A DNA stretch of 64,000 nt from Sinorhizobium terangae (GCF_009601505.1 NZ_WITC01000095.1:1-64000), one strand, 5' to 3'. Shown: positions 1 to 8,294, counted from the stretch's first letter. Notes: generated by a model from the sequence alone, not told the origin. Numbers and translations are program-made.

Positions 1-871
1 TATTCGCCGGCCCCCGCGTCTGGTCGGCCGAGCCGGTAAAGTCGAAGCGGATGGTGTCGCCCGCCTTTTCCACCCGGACATGGATGCGCACCGGCTTTGA
101 CAGTTCGACGCCATCGTCGTCGACAAAGCGCTCGGCCTCGAAGACGCCGTCCTTCCAGGTCTTGATAATCGCCCGCATCCGCCGCTCGGCGATGTCACCC
201 AGTTCGTTGAAAGCGGCGACGCATTTCGATGCACCGAACTTTTCCAAAAGGGCCGCAAGCCGGCGCTCGCCGAGACGGGCGGAGCCCAACTGGCCACGAA
301 TGTCGCCGAGCACCAGTTCCGGCGTGCGGCTGTTGGCGGCTATGATCCTCTCGACATCGCCGAAGGGCAGGTAGTTGCGCTGGTAGCGCACCGGCGGCAA
401 TTGCAAGCCTTCATTATAGACTTCACGCGCCTGGCCCGAGCAGCTCCCCGGCACCGGGCCACCGATGTCGCCCTTGTGCGCGATGCTGGCGCAGAACGCT
501 ACCAGCGTATCTTCGAAGAACAGCGGCGTGATCACCGCCATGTCAGGCGCATGAGGGCTGCCACCCTCGTAGGGGTCGTTGATGAGGAACGCGTCGCCAG
601 GCGCGATGTCGCCACCGAACGCTCGCAACACCGCCTCAGTGCAAGCCGGGAAGGCGCCGATGTGCAACGGCAGGACCACGTGCTGGGCGATGACCGCCGC
701 ATTGGCGTCGAGGAGCGCGCAGGAAGCATCCTGCGATTCCCGGATAATGGTTGAAAAACCGGTGCGGAACAGCGAGTTCTGCATCTCCTGCACGATGCCG
801 CCGAGGCTCGCGCGGATCACTTCAAGTTCGACGGCAGTGGGCCTGCCAAGCGAAGCGCTACGCTGCAGCAT
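1..871 (-). CDS. hyuB: Hydantoinase/oxoprolinase B subunit (N-terminal part, cut by window edge)
   Basis: About 290 codons read from ATG at 871 to the window edge with no stop, so the C-terminal half is outside. The protein shows HyuB-family features: an N-terminal segment VELEVIRASLGGIVQEM, then RESQDAS, a NDPYEGGSPHAPDM block and the IAHKGDIGGPVPGS motif. HyuB proteins pair with HyuA in ATP-dependent opening of hydantoin-like or 5-oxoproline rings, and some relatives belong to acetone or acetophenone carboxylases. The start overlaps the hyuA stop by one base (TGATG), implying translational coupling and a cytoplasmic HyuA-HyuB complex. The actual substrate cannot be read from sequence. Confidence 0.9.
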   Translation of the reverse strand, partial: MLQRSASLGRPTAVELEVIRASLGGIVQEMQNSLFRTGFSTIIRESQDASCALLDANAAVIAQHVVLPLHIGAFPACTEAVLRAFGGDIAPGDAFLINDPYEGGSPHAPDMAVITPLFFEDTLVAFCASIAHKGDIGGPVPGSCSGQAREVYNEGLQLPPVRYQRNYLPFGDVERIIAANSRTPELVLGDIRGQLGSARLGERRLAALLEKFGASKCVAAFNELGDIAERRMRAIIKTWKDGVFEAERFVDDDGVELSKPVRIHVRVEKAGDTIRFDFTGSADQTRGPAN

Positions 872-2931
872 CACGCGACCTCCGTTACGATGAGATTCTT
901 GAATTCGTCGACCCGAACCTGCTGACCAGGCAGGATGACCGTGGTGCAGTCGAACTGTTCCACGACGGCCGGGCCGGTGAAGACGAGCCCGACATCCAGG
1001 CGCTCACGCTGGTAAACGGCGCAGTCGAGGTTTTCGCCGTCGAAGCGGACCGGACGGCGCCCGAGAAACGCCTCCGCAAGCGTTCCGCCGCTCGGCTGGT
1101 AGCGCTTGGCGTTGACCGGCGGCACGAGGCCGACAGCCTTGACGCGATAGGAAACGATCTCCACGGATTCGCCTGATGCCTTGTGACCGAACATCACCTC
1201 ATGCTCGGCATCGAAAGCGCTGCGCACGGCATCGATATCCGCGGTATCGGCCAGCGCACCGATCGGAACAGTAAGTTCATACCCCTGCCCGGCATAGCGC
1301 AGATCGAGAGCCCGCTCGATACGGATGCGATCCGCCCGGAAGCCTTCCTCGGCGAGGTCGGCGAGCGCCTGTGCTTCCATGCCGGCGAAAATCGCGTTGA
1401 GTTCGCTTGCCGAGGCGCCGTCGAGCGGTGTCAATCGTGAGCGCACATAGTCATGCGTGACGTCCGACATCACCAGGCCCATGGCCGAGAAGACGCCGGC
1501 ATGCAGCGGCACGACGAGACCGGCCATGCCGAGCTCACGGGCGATGCGGGCGGCATGCAGCGGACCGGCGCCGCCGAAGGGCAGCAACATGAAGTCGCGC
1601 AGATCGTGGCCGCGCATCGTCGAGATGGCCTTGATCGCCTCCTCCATCTTGACGTTGATGATCCGCACGATGCCTTCGGCCGCTTCGAGCACATCCATGC
1701 CGAGCGGACCAGCCACATGGGTTTCCACGGCCAGGCGTGCTTTCTGCGCGTCGAGACGCATCTTGCCACCGAGGAAGTTTTCTTCCGAAAGATGACCGAG
1801 CAACAGGTTGCAGTCGGTGATCGTCGGCTTGGTGCCGCCGCGGCTGTAGCAAGCAGGACCCGGTATAGCGCCGGCGCTTTCCGGCCCGACCTGGAGGACG
1901 CCGAAACGGTCCACTTCGGCGATCGTGCCGCCGCCGGCGCTGACCGTGTTGATATCCATCATCGGCATGGCGATGTCGCGGCCCTCGACCTTGCCGCGGT
2001 TGGCGATCACCGGCGTGCCGTTCTTGATCAGCGCCACGTCGCAGGACGTGCCGCCCATGTCGAAGGTGACGATGTCGTGGTGGCCGGTGGAGCGCGCCAT
2101 CGCGACGCTCGCAGTCACGCCGCCCGCAGGACCGGAAAGTACTGTCGTGACGCCTTTCTTCGCGGTCGCCTCGAAGGTCGCCATGCCTCCGTTCGACTGC
2201 ATGATGTATTTCTGCGGTGTCTTCACGCCCGCCGCTTCCAGCCGGTCGGCGAGCCGGGCGATGTAGCGGGCAAGGACCGGTTGCAGGTAGGCGTTGATCA
2301 CCGTCGTGCTCAGGCGATGGTATTCGCGGATCTGCGGCACGATTTCTGACGAAAGCGAGACTTCGCAGCCTGGCAGTTCCTCGCGGACGATTTCGCGGAT
2401 CCACTCCTCATGGCGCGGATAGAGGAAGGAGAAGAGCAGGCAGACGGCGACGGATTCGACGCCCTGGCCGCGGAGTTCGGCAAGCGTCTCGCGAAGCGCG
2501 GCTTCGTCGAGTTCGGCAAGGACGCTGCCGTCGTGCACCACGCGCTCCGAGACTTCGCCGGTCAGGGACGGCAGCACGATCGGCTGAGGCTTTTCATAGA
2601 GGATATCGAAGATCGCCGGCCCATGCGGACGCGCCTGCTCACCGACTTCGTAGATACCGCGAAAACCTTTGGTCACCAGAAGTCCGGTCTTCGCCCCCTT
2701 GCCTTCCAGAAGCGCGTTCGTCCCGACCGTCGTACCATGGCAGAAATAGCTCACCTCGTCCGGACGCACGCCGCGCCCCAACAGAATATCGATCCCGGAA
2801 AGGATAGCCCGCGACGGGTCGTCTGGTGTCGACGGAACCTTGGAAATCGACGTCTCTCCCGTCGTTTCGTCGAGATAGACAAAGTCCGAAAACGTCCCGC
2901 CGGTGTCGACGGTCACGCGATAGCCTCCCAT
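871..2931 (-). CDS. hyuA: Hydantoinase/oxoprolinase A subunit
   Basis: 686 residues, the usual HyuA length. The actin-like ATPase fold is visible as DTGGTFSD at residues 9-16, HGTTVGTNALLE near 64, a second phosphate loop DMGGTSCD near 290, and the conserved GGGTIAEVD and SAGAIPGPACYSRGG segments after it. HyuA supplies ATP-dependent activation of the lactam in hydantoin/5-oxoproline hydrolysis; acetone carboxylase beta subunits share the fold. The ATG at 2931 follows a GGGAGG ribosome site at 7-base spacing. Two LysR genes lie just upstream on the same strand and hyuB overlaps its end, so the four genes probably form one regulated locus. Substrate unknown. Confidence 0.92.
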   Translation of the reverse strand: MGGYRVTVDTGGTFSDFVYLDETTGETSISKVPSTPDDPSRAILSGIDILLGRGVRPDEVSYFCHGTTVGTNALLEGKGAKTGLLVTKGFRGIYEVGEQARPHGPAIFDILYEKPQPIVLPSLTGEVSERVVHDGSVLAELDEAALRETLAELRGQGVESVAVCLLFSFLYPRHEEWIREIVREELPGCEVSLSSEIVPQIREYHRLSTTVINAYLQPVLARYIARLADRLEAAGVKTPQKYIMQSNGGMATFEATAKKGVTTVLSGPAGGVTASVAMARSTGHHDIVTFDMGGTSCDVALIKNGTPVIANRGKVEGRDIAMPMMDINTVSAGGGTIAEVDRFGVLQVGPESAGAIPGPACYSRGGTKPTITDCNLLLGHLSEENFLGGKMRLDAQKARLAVETHVAGPLGMDVLEAAEGIVRIINVKMEEAIKAISTMRGHDLRDFMLLPFGGAGPLHAARIARELGMAGLVVPLHAGVFSAMGLVMSDVTHDYVRSRLTPLDGASASELNAIFAGMEAQALADLAEEGFRADRIRIERALDLRYAGQGYELTVPIGALADTADIDAVRSAFDAEHEVMFGHKASGESVEIVSYRVKAVGLVPPVNAKRYQPSGGTLAEAFLGRRPVRFDGENLDCAVYQRERLDVGLVFTGPAVVEQFDCTTVILPGQQVRVDEFKNLIVTEVA

Positions 2932-3108
2932 GCGGCAGCCTCCCTGATGCGCTCCCTGCGGCCTGCCATTCAGGCCGCCCGGCGCTCTCTCCTGACCGCG
3001 CCGGACTTGATGTATGGCAAGCCTAGTGGCGCGAAGACGGCCTGTCCAAGACCGTTGAAAGCGGCGAGCTATAAGTTTTTCGCTATGGCTGAGGGAGGTC
3101 GCATGGCG

Positions 3109-4059
3109 TCAGGAAGACGTCCCGGCAATGTCGAAGCGCGGATCGACGATGATCGCGTAAGGGGCCGAGGCACGACAGATATGACGAACCACGTCCTTCA
3201 GGAACGGTCCGATGACTTCGTCTTCCAAAGGCGAGCGCTCCTCGCGCCGGCTCACCATGTAGAGCGTGCGGCTCGGCACGGGACGCTCTATCCTGCGGAT
3301 GGCGAAGATGCCGCGGCTGACGCCGTCGGCAACGCTGCCATAGGGCAGAAGGCTGGCGCCGCCCTCGGCGATGCGCGCCCGGATCGCCGGCACCGACTGC
3401 ATGTCCGAAACGATGCGCGGTTCAAGCGACAGTCGCTGGGCCATGCGGCGGACAAGCGTGACGATGCCACGCTCGCCGGCGAAGAAGAGCTCCTCTTGAA
3501 GGGCGTCGGCAAAGCTGATGGGGCTGTCGTCCTGAGCGTTGGCGCGGGCGGTCACGAACAGCAGTTCGTCCTCTATCACAGCTTCGCGCACCAAGCCCGG
3601 ACGCCCCTCGACGTCATAGGCAAAGGCGAGGTCGATCTCCTTCCGCTCGAGCGCAGCGATCAGCGCGAAGCTCAACTCCTCGACCAGCTTCAGCGATGTC
3701 GCCGGCAGTTTCGTCCCCGCCGCGATCAGCACGTCGGCCCCGACAAGGCGCATGTGGCTCGGGACGAGGCCGATCACGAAAGGACGCGGCGCCGGGCTGC
3801 CGGCGGCAGACCGGACGTCCTCAAGCGTCCGCTCCAGAAATCGCTCCAGTTCGTTGTAGCGCTCGTACAAAACCTCGCCGGCCTTCGTCGGCACGACGCC
3901 GCGCGAATGCCGCTCGAACAGGCTGACACCGATCTCGCGTTCGAGGTCGCGAATCTGGATGCTGATCGCGGTCTGGGCAAGCTTCAGCCGGGCGGCGGCG
4001 TGCGACATGCCGCCGGTTTTGACCACCATCGCGAAATAGCGCAGCTGCCGAAGGTTTAT
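3109..4059 (-). CDS. LysR-type regulator, apparent ATA start
   Basis: LysR-type transcription factor of 316 residues: winged HTH at residues 1-60 (NLRQLRYFAMVVKTGG, then AAARLKLAQTAISIQIRDLE) and a substrate-binding effector domain from about residue 90. The family N-terminus (M)NLRQLRYF begins exactly at ATA (4059-4057). The in-frame codons before it are TAA GCC, so no upstream start is possible; the first standard start is ATG at 4029, which would delete ten residues of helix 1. GAGGAGG lies 7 bases before ATA, and ATA overlaps the stop of the preceding LysR gene as ATAA. The protein resembles that upstream regulator, suggesting tandem duplication. Likely controls itself and hyuAB. Confidence 0.85.
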   Translation of the reverse strand: MNLRQLRYFAMVVKTGGMSHAAARLKLAQTAISIQIRDLEREIGVSLFERHSRGVVPTKAGEVLYERYNELERFLERTLEDVRSAAGSPAPRPFVIGLVPSHMRLVGADVLIAAGTKLPATSLKLVEELSFALIAALERKEIDLAFAYDVEGRPGLVREAVIEDELLFVTARANAQDDSPISFADALQEELFFAGERGIVTLVRRMAQRLSLEPRIVSDMQSVPAIRARIAEGGASLLPYGSVADGVSRGIFAIRRIERPVPSRTLYMVSRREERSPLEDEVIGPFLKDVVRHICRASAPYAIIVDPRFDIAGTSS

Positions 4060-5015
4060 GGCTTAGCCTCCTCGTGTCGACGCGGTACAACGTTGCCGAT
4101 GAGATTGCCGTAGGGTCCCATCTTCTCGGCGAGCCGGCCGATCATCCGGTCGAGAAAGGCGAGCAGCGCCGTTTCATGAACGAAAGACGGGGCATCCGAC
4201 ATCCGGTTCAGGAAGAGCGTCCGCTTGATCGACGGCTGGCGGATCGGACAGGCAACGATCAGCCCCTGCTGGATTTCCTCCGCGACCACGCCGTAAGGCA
4301 CCACGCTGGTGGCCGCTCCCCGCGCGACCAGCGTCTTGATCGCCGGCATTGACTGCACCTCGAAGGCGACGTTCACGGAAAGCCCTTGCCGGCCCGCCAC
4401 CTCGTGAACGAGCCGCCAGACGATGTCGCGGTCGCTGACGAGCGCCAGGTCGGTGCGGATCGCCTCCTCGAACGAGATCGATTCCCCAAGCACGCGGGAT
4501 CCGGCGCCGGCGACAAAGAGCAATTCTTCCTCAATGAGCGCGGTGGCCGCGAGCCCCGGACGGTTCTCGAACTCATATGCGAGCGCGACATCGAGCTCGC
4601 GGCGCATAAGCGCGTCGATCAGGATGAAGCTCAGTTCCTCGACCACGCGGAAGGATATGTCCGGGATCTCGTCACGGGCGGCAACAAGTAGTTCCGGGCC
4701 TATCAACGCCTGGATACTGGGCGTGACGCCGAGATTGACCACCTCTCGCCTCGCCGCCCCATGCGCCTTCACCTCCCGGCGCGCCTCCTCGACGGAACTG
4801 AGTATGGCAAGCGCATGCCGGTGCAATACCTCACCGGCCTCGGTCAGCGAAATGCCGCGCGAATGACGAACCAGAAGCCGGACGCCAAGCGATTCCTCCA
4901 AATGCCTGATCTGCTGGCCGAGCGCCGTCTGCGCGACATTCAAGCCCTCCGACGCCCGGGTGATATTCCCGGTCTCGACCACCTTCACGAAATAACGAAG
5001 CTGCCTGAGATTAAT
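4056..5015 (-). CDS. LysR-type regulator, apparent ATT start
   Basis: LysR-type regulator of 319 residues with N-terminal HTH (NLRQLRYFVKVVETGN, then ASEGLNVAQTALGQQIRHLE) and a C-terminal LysR substrate-binding domain. The family-consistent start is ATT at 5015-5013 with GGAGG five bases upstream. The open frame runs back only to a TAG eleven codons earlier and contains no ATG, GTG or TTG. The first standard start is GTG at 4988, which would remove nine N-terminal residues. It shares the VV-TG, AQTA, QIR-LE and RHSRG patterns with the following LysR gene and overlaps it by 4 bases. It probably senses a metabolite linked to the hyuAB substrate; that link is inferred from position only. Confidence 0.85.
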   Translation of the reverse strand: MNLRQLRYFVKVVETGNITRASEGLNVAQTALGQQIRHLEESLGVRLLVRHSRGISLTEAGEVLHRHALAILSSVEEARREVKAHGAARREVVNLGVTPSIQALIGPELLVAARDEIPDISFRVVEELSFILIDALMRRELDVALAYEFENRPGLAATALIEEELLFVAGAGSRVLGESISFEEAIRTDLALVSDRDIVWRLVHEVAGRQGLSVNVAFEVQSMPAIKTLVARGAATSVVPYGVVAEEIQQGLIVACPIRQPSIKRTLFLNRMSDAPSFVHETALLAFLDRMIGRLAEKMGPYGNLIGNVVPRRHEEAKP

Positions 5016-5150
5016 GGTCTCCTCCCAAATCCACGGACCGTGGCGATGCTACTGCTCGCCGTGCCGAACGCGCAATGGCGTTTCTTTCAGGCTTCGACCT
5101 ATCGCCACCAGTGGCCCGCACCTGAGGTCGAGCCAATTAAAGGACAAAAC

Positions 5151-5203
5151 ATGCAGCAATTCAAAGTCAGCGTCCTTTGCGCGTCTGAGACGCGCGGCGC
5201 TGT
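5151..5203. repeat. Mosaic intergenic palindromic repeat, copy 1
   Basis: Begins with ATGCAGCAATTCAAA and continues into an imperfect hairpin built from CAGCG...GCGCGTCT and AGACGCGCGGCGCTG. The same two modules occur at 35337-35537 and 37994-38094. This is a rhizobial interspersed element in noncoding DNA. Confidence 0.7.
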
Positions 5204-5281
5204 AAACGACGCCGACCTCGGGGTTGCCCGCCAGACCGCGGTGGCCGGGGGCGTTGTCGCCGGTGGAGCGGGTGTGGAGAT

Positions 5282-5397
5282 GACGCCTAGAGCATTTTGC
5301 AGTCAGGTGGAATCACCTGACGTCGCACAAACGCGGCAAAAACAAACAGATAGAGCGGTGGCGCGAACGCACGTAAGCGCATCCCGCTCTAGACACC
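5282..5397. repeat. Second repeat mosaic with short palindromes
   Basis: Starts with CATTTTGCAG and the dyad TCAGGTGGAATCACCTGA, and ends with GCGCATCCCGCTCTAG, a tail shared with the GCGGGATG-type repeat at 10769-10815. Noncoding; the middle is less conserved. Confidence 0.5.
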
Positions 5398-5569
5398 GAG
5401 AGTGATGATTGCGCCGGGCCTCACGGCTGGCTTGGCCGGTGTGCCGATCGGGCCGACATACTGCTCCAAAGGCGTCGCCGAGCGCCAGGCGATCTGCGGA
5501 TCCGGTCCTCACTGGGGGTACTGAGTTACTATGGTTCCACCTTAGTAAGCCATTGACTTTGAAGACAAA

Positions 5570-5645
5570 TGGTGGGCCCGGAGGGACTCGAACCCCCAAC
5601 CAAGCGGTTATGAGCCGCCGGCTCTAACCATTGAGCTACAGGCCC
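5570..5645 (-). tRNA. tRNA-Ile2 (anticodon CAU, encoded CCA)
   Basis: A complete 73-nt cloverleaf (5645 to 5573) followed by an encoded CCA. The acceptor stem GGGCCTG pairs with CGGGCCC (one G-U pair), the D arm carries GGTTAGAGC, the anticodon loop is CTCATAA and the T arm GGTTCGAGTCC. The CAU anticodon with the GGCGGCTCATAACCGCTTGG arm matches the isoleucine type (compare E. coli ileX) rather than elongator Met. Such a tRNA needs TilS lysidine modification of C34 to read AUA. Confidence 0.9.
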
Positions 5646-5702
5646 TTGCCGGTCATCTGCCGGTTGACCGCGAACCAATGGTAATTCGCGGGTCGCAATG
5701 GC

Positions 5703-5730
5703 TCTAGCGGAAAACCTTTTTGACGACAAG
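5703..5730 (-). promoter_or_regulatory. Candidate tRNA-Ile2 promoter
   Basis: On the minus strand CTTGTC (5730-5725) and GCTAGA (5708-5703) are spaced by 16 bases, close to the rhizobial housekeeping pattern, about 58 bases before the mature tRNA 5' end. Supported by sequence similarity only. Confidence 0.4.
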
Positions 5731-5798
5731 CCATTGCCGCAATGCCTACACAATCGATAAGCAAGAGTTCGGCATAAAACAACCGGAGAGAAATAACC

Positions 5799-6584
5799 AT
5801 GATTTCTACACGCATTGCCCGCACGGTTCATGTCGCTGCCATGGCCGCTGCCTTTGCCGGCGCTTTTGCCGCCGCCGCTGTGGCGGCCGACGGCAATGAT
5901 ACCAAGAGCGGCGGCAACGGGCGTCCGGAAGGCGTCCGGGGCCGGCAGGCGCTGATCAAGGTCTCCGGTGAAGGCCGCGCAACGGCAGCACCCGACATGG
6001 CGATCGTGCAATTGAGCGTCGTCAAGGATGCGAAGAGCGCGCGCGAGGCGCTCGACGCCAACAACAAGGCGATGGCGGAGGTGCTCTCGGCACTCAAGCA
6101 GGGCGGCATTGCCGAGCGCGATCTGCAGACCAGCGGCTTCGCCATCAATCCGCAATACAACTACCCGCAGGGCAACGACGGCAGCAACCGCCCGCCGGAA
6201 CTCATCGGCTATCAGGTCGTCAACGGTGTTACCGTGCGCGTGCGCGATCTGAGCAATCTCGGCGAGGTCCTGGACAAGTCCGTGACCCTCGGTATCAACC
6301 AGGGCGGCGGCATCGAATTCACCAAGGACAAGCCCGACGAAGTCATCACCGAGGCCCGCAAGGCGGCGGTGGCCGACGCGATTGTCAAGGCGAAGGTGCT
6401 GGCGGAGGCGGCCGGCGTTTCGCTCGGCCGGCTCATCGAGATCTCGGAACAGGCTTCGCGCCCGGAACCGGTTCCGATGGTACGCAGCATGGCCAAGGAA
6501 TTCGCGGCCGATGCCGTTCCGATCGCGACCGGCGAACAAACCTACAATGTCACCGTCAACGTGACCTTCGCCATCGAGCAGTGA
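5799..6584 (+). CDS. SIMPL-domain periplasmic protein (BP26/Omp28-like)
   Basis: 261 residues. A signal peptide covers about residues 1-30 (ending AAAAVAA), then a single SIMPL (DUF541) domain from about residue 48 with the pattern KVSGEGRATAAPDMA, a central DLQTSGFAINPQYNYP and a C-terminal VTVNVTFAIEQ. It resembles the Brucella 26-kDa periplasmic immunogen BP26/Omp28, which assembles into large periplasmic or envelope structures; biochemical function is unclear in the family. The ATG follows GGAGAGAAATAACC. Divergent from the tRNA gene and followed by two back-to-back terminator hairpins, so probably monocistronic. Confidence 0.88.
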   Translation: MISTRIARTVHVAAMAAAFAGAFAAAAVAADGNDTKSGGNGRPEGVRGRQALIKVSGEGRATAAPDMAIVQLSVVKDAKSAREALDANNKAMAEVLSALKQGGIAERDLQTSGFAINPQYNYPQGNDGSNRPPELIGYQVVNGVTVRVRDLSNLGEVLDKSVTLGINQGGGIEFTKDKPDEVITEARKAAVADAIVKAKVLAEAAGVSLGRLIEISEQASRPEPVPMVRSMAKEFAADAVPIATGEQTYNVTVNVTFAIEQ

Positions 6585-6645
6585 GCATTTGGCCCGGCGC
6601 GGCGAAGGAAACCGCACCGCGCCTCTTTTGCGCGATGACCACAGG

Positions 6646-6680
6646 CAAAGCCCCGGCGAATTCATCGCGCGGGGCCTTTC
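6646..6680 (+). terminator. Terminator after the SIMPL gene
   Basis: GCCCCG pairs with CGGGGC, extended by GCG/CGC around a bulge, followed by CTTTC. Lies 62 bases after the stop codon at 6584. Confidence 0.6.
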
Positions 6681-6685
6681 GAATC

Positions 6686-6716
6686 AAAAGCCCCTCACGG
6701 GTTTTCCATGAGGGGC
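6686..6716 (-). terminator. Terminator for the small secreted protein gene
   Basis: Perfect 8-bp arms GCCCCTCA / TGAGGGGC (6690-6697 and 6709-6716), with TTTTG following on the minus strand. It lies 47 bases after the minus-strand gene. Confidence 0.65.
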
Positions 6717-6762
6717 ACATTTCCGCGGCCGGGGAAGACAGACGGTGCGGAAATCCGGCAGG

Positions 6763-7128
6763 TTACCAGCGGCCGACCACCGGGCATCCACGCACATTGG
6801 CGAAGATGATTGCCTGGCGGTAACCATGGCGGCGGCCCTCGACGATGACCTGGCGCCGCGCGACATTGGCGACATGGGCCCGGCGCAGACCGCGATCACG
6901 TGCCTTTTCGACGGCAAGCCAGGGGTCACAACGGCCGCGGCGCTCACCGCCCCAGCGGGGGCGATCCCTGCGCCAGTCGCGATCGTAGTCACGGTACTGG
7001 ACATCGGCGGCACGCGGCGACCCGAACTCGAATATCACCGATTGAGCAGAAGCGGCGGTGGCTGCACCCGCAAGACCGGTCAGCCCGATGACGGCAGCAA
7101 CCGCGGCATTGACGAGGAATTTTCTCAT
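6763..7128 (-). CDS. Small secreted basic protein, unknown function
   Basis: 121 residues from MRKFLVNAAVAAV, an N-terminal signal peptide ending near ATAASAQS (about residue 29). The mature part is rich in Arg, Asp and Trp (YRDYDRDWRRDRPRWGG) and ends with a conserved-looking IFANVRGCPVVGRW tail with one Cys; another Cys is at CDPW. I do not recognise a named domain. I chose the internal ATG at 7128 because it follows CGGAGAAACGCT and starts a proper signal peptide; a frame opening ten codons earlier has no such support. Probably exported to the periplasm; flanked by its own terminator. Confidence 0.7.
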   Translation of the reverse strand: MRKFLVNAAVAAVIGLTGLAGAATAASAQSVIFEFGSPRAADVQYRDYDRDWRRDRPRWGGERRGRCDPWLAVEKARDRGLRRAHVANVARRQVIVEGRRHGYRQAIIFANVRGCPVVGRW

Positions 7129-7367
7129 AGCGTTTCTCCGGTGTGGCGAAGGATTCAAAATTGGCGATTACCGCTCTCGACGATTGCGCCAACCATAGTC
7201 CGGATAAACTGAACGCTACCGGAACCCTCCGTTCATGCACTGTTCAGGTTGATGAACACTGCATGGACGAAACAGCAGGCAACACGATTCGTTCCCGTCG
7301 ACCGCGCCTGCTTCGGCTGATCCAGAGAGAAAACCACACAGAGATTCAGTATGTTACGTGGGGCGGC

Positions 7368-7772
7368 TCAGCTCGCCAGCTCCCGCTCGAAGATGCGGAG
7401 ATTGCGATAGTGGCTGAGGCGCGTGATGGCGCCGTCCTCGATTTCGAAGATGAAAACGCTCGGAATGGCGTAGATCTGGCCCGAGGCCTCGGGAAATCCC
7501 GGCATGGTCTTGCGATAGGTGCCGCGTGCGGTCATGTCGGCCGCAACCCGCTGCCCGAAGGCGTCATGCATCAGCACGATATCGCTGAACGCCTCGTCGA
7601 AATGGCTGAGATAGTTCATGATCCAGGCCCTGAGCGGACCGACGCCCATGGTTCGCTGGCCGGTCAGCGAATCAAGCGCGACGTCCTCATCGACGAGCCG
7701 GGAAAGCGCATCGAAATCACGGTCATTGACGGCCTCGATGAAACGGCTGGCGATGGTTTGCGCGTTTGTCAT
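7368..7772 (-). CDS. SnoaL-like / NTF2-fold protein
   Basis: 134 residues, the normal size for a single NTF2-like domain. It starts MTNAQTIASRFIEAVNDRDFDALSRLVDEDV, the typical helical start of SnoaL/ketosteroid-isomerase-like proteins, and ends with FEIEDGAITRLSHYRNL. Members bind small hydrophobic ligands or catalyse isomerisation or cyclisation, but the substrate cannot be predicted here. The ATG at 7772 follows GGAGACAGACG; an earlier in-frame start seven codons upstream looks weaker. A stand-alone gene between a small secreted protein and yjbQ. Confidence 0.8.
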   Translation of the reverse strand: MTNAQTIASRFIEAVNDRDFDALSRLVDEDVALDSLTGQRTMGVGPLRAWIMNYLSHFDEAFSDIVLMHDAFGQRVAADMTARGTYRKTMPGFPEASGQIYAIPSVFIFEIEDGAITRLSHYRNLRIFERELAS

Positions 7773-7849
7773 CGTCTGTCTCCGAAGCTGCACTGTCGCC
7801 CACTGTACCGCAGATTAGTTGGCCGGAGCAGAACTCAGTAAAGCGCCGT

Positions 7850-8272
7850 TCACGCGCCAAGATGCAGGACGATCTCGCGCCGGTGCGGGCGATCGCGATG
7901 TTCGAACAGATAGAGCCCTTGCCAGGTGCCGAGCATCATGCGGGCATCGCTTATCGGGATGCCGAGCGAGACCTGGGTGAGCGCCGCCTTGATGTGCGCC
8001 GGCATGTCGTCCGGTCCCTCCTGGGTGTGGACGATCCAGCGCATCGTAGGATCGGAGGACGGCGGCACCAGGCGACCGAAGAACTCGGTGAGATCGCGTT
8101 TCACATCCGGGTCGGCGTTTTCCTGGATGAGCAAGGATGCGGACGTATGGCGGACGAACACGGTGAGAAGTCCCTCCGCGATGCCTGATTGCCGCACGAA
8201 ATCGGTGGCAGCATCGGTGAACTCGTAGAGTCCCTGGCCACGGGTGGCGATGGTGATGACAGTCTGCGGCAT
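7850..8272 (-). CDS. yjbQ: YjbQ / UPF0047 family protein
   Basis: 140 residues, full length for the family. The conserved centre is present: RHTSASLLIQENADPDVKRD at residues 41-60, SDPTMRW, HIKAALT and GTWQGLYLFEHRD near the C-terminus. YjbQ forms a trimer with a metal-like site and has weak thiamine-phosphate synthase activity in E. coli; its true role is unsettled. It begins MPQTVITIATRGQGLYEFTD, a standard start. The DUF1428 gene lies 22 bases upstream on the same strand, so the two may be cotranscribed. Confidence 0.88.
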   Translation of the reverse strand: MPQTVITIATRGQGLYEFTDAATDFVRQSGIAEGLLTVFVRHTSASLLIQENADPDVKRDLTEFFGRLVPPSSDPTMRWIVHTQEGPDDMPAHIKAALTQVSLGIPISDARMMLGTWQGLYLFEHRDRPHRREIVLHLGA

Positions 8273-8294
8273 TTGAAGCGCGGCCCTCTGCCCG

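Larger units (their letters stand above)
5016..5569. other. Gene-free stretch with repeat fragments
   Basis: Between the LysR pair and the tRNA gene I see no convincing reading frame. The stretch holds two mosaic repeat pieces (about 5151-5203 and 5282-5397) and a hairpin with arms TCAGGTG / CACCTGA near 5304-5321. The rest has no recognisable content apart from the presumed LysR promoter directly upstream of 5015. Confidence 0.6.

Noticed and set aside
1453-2349. A 298-codon plus-strand frame opposite hyuA
   Set aside because: It is the reverse-strand shadow of hyuA: no domain, no ribosome site, odd composition rich in His, Arg and Asp.
2410-4113. A 567-codon plus-strand frame across hyuA and the LysR gene
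   Set aside because: Long only because high-GC coding strands lack stops in antisense; it crosses two real genes and an intergenic gap with no family similarity.
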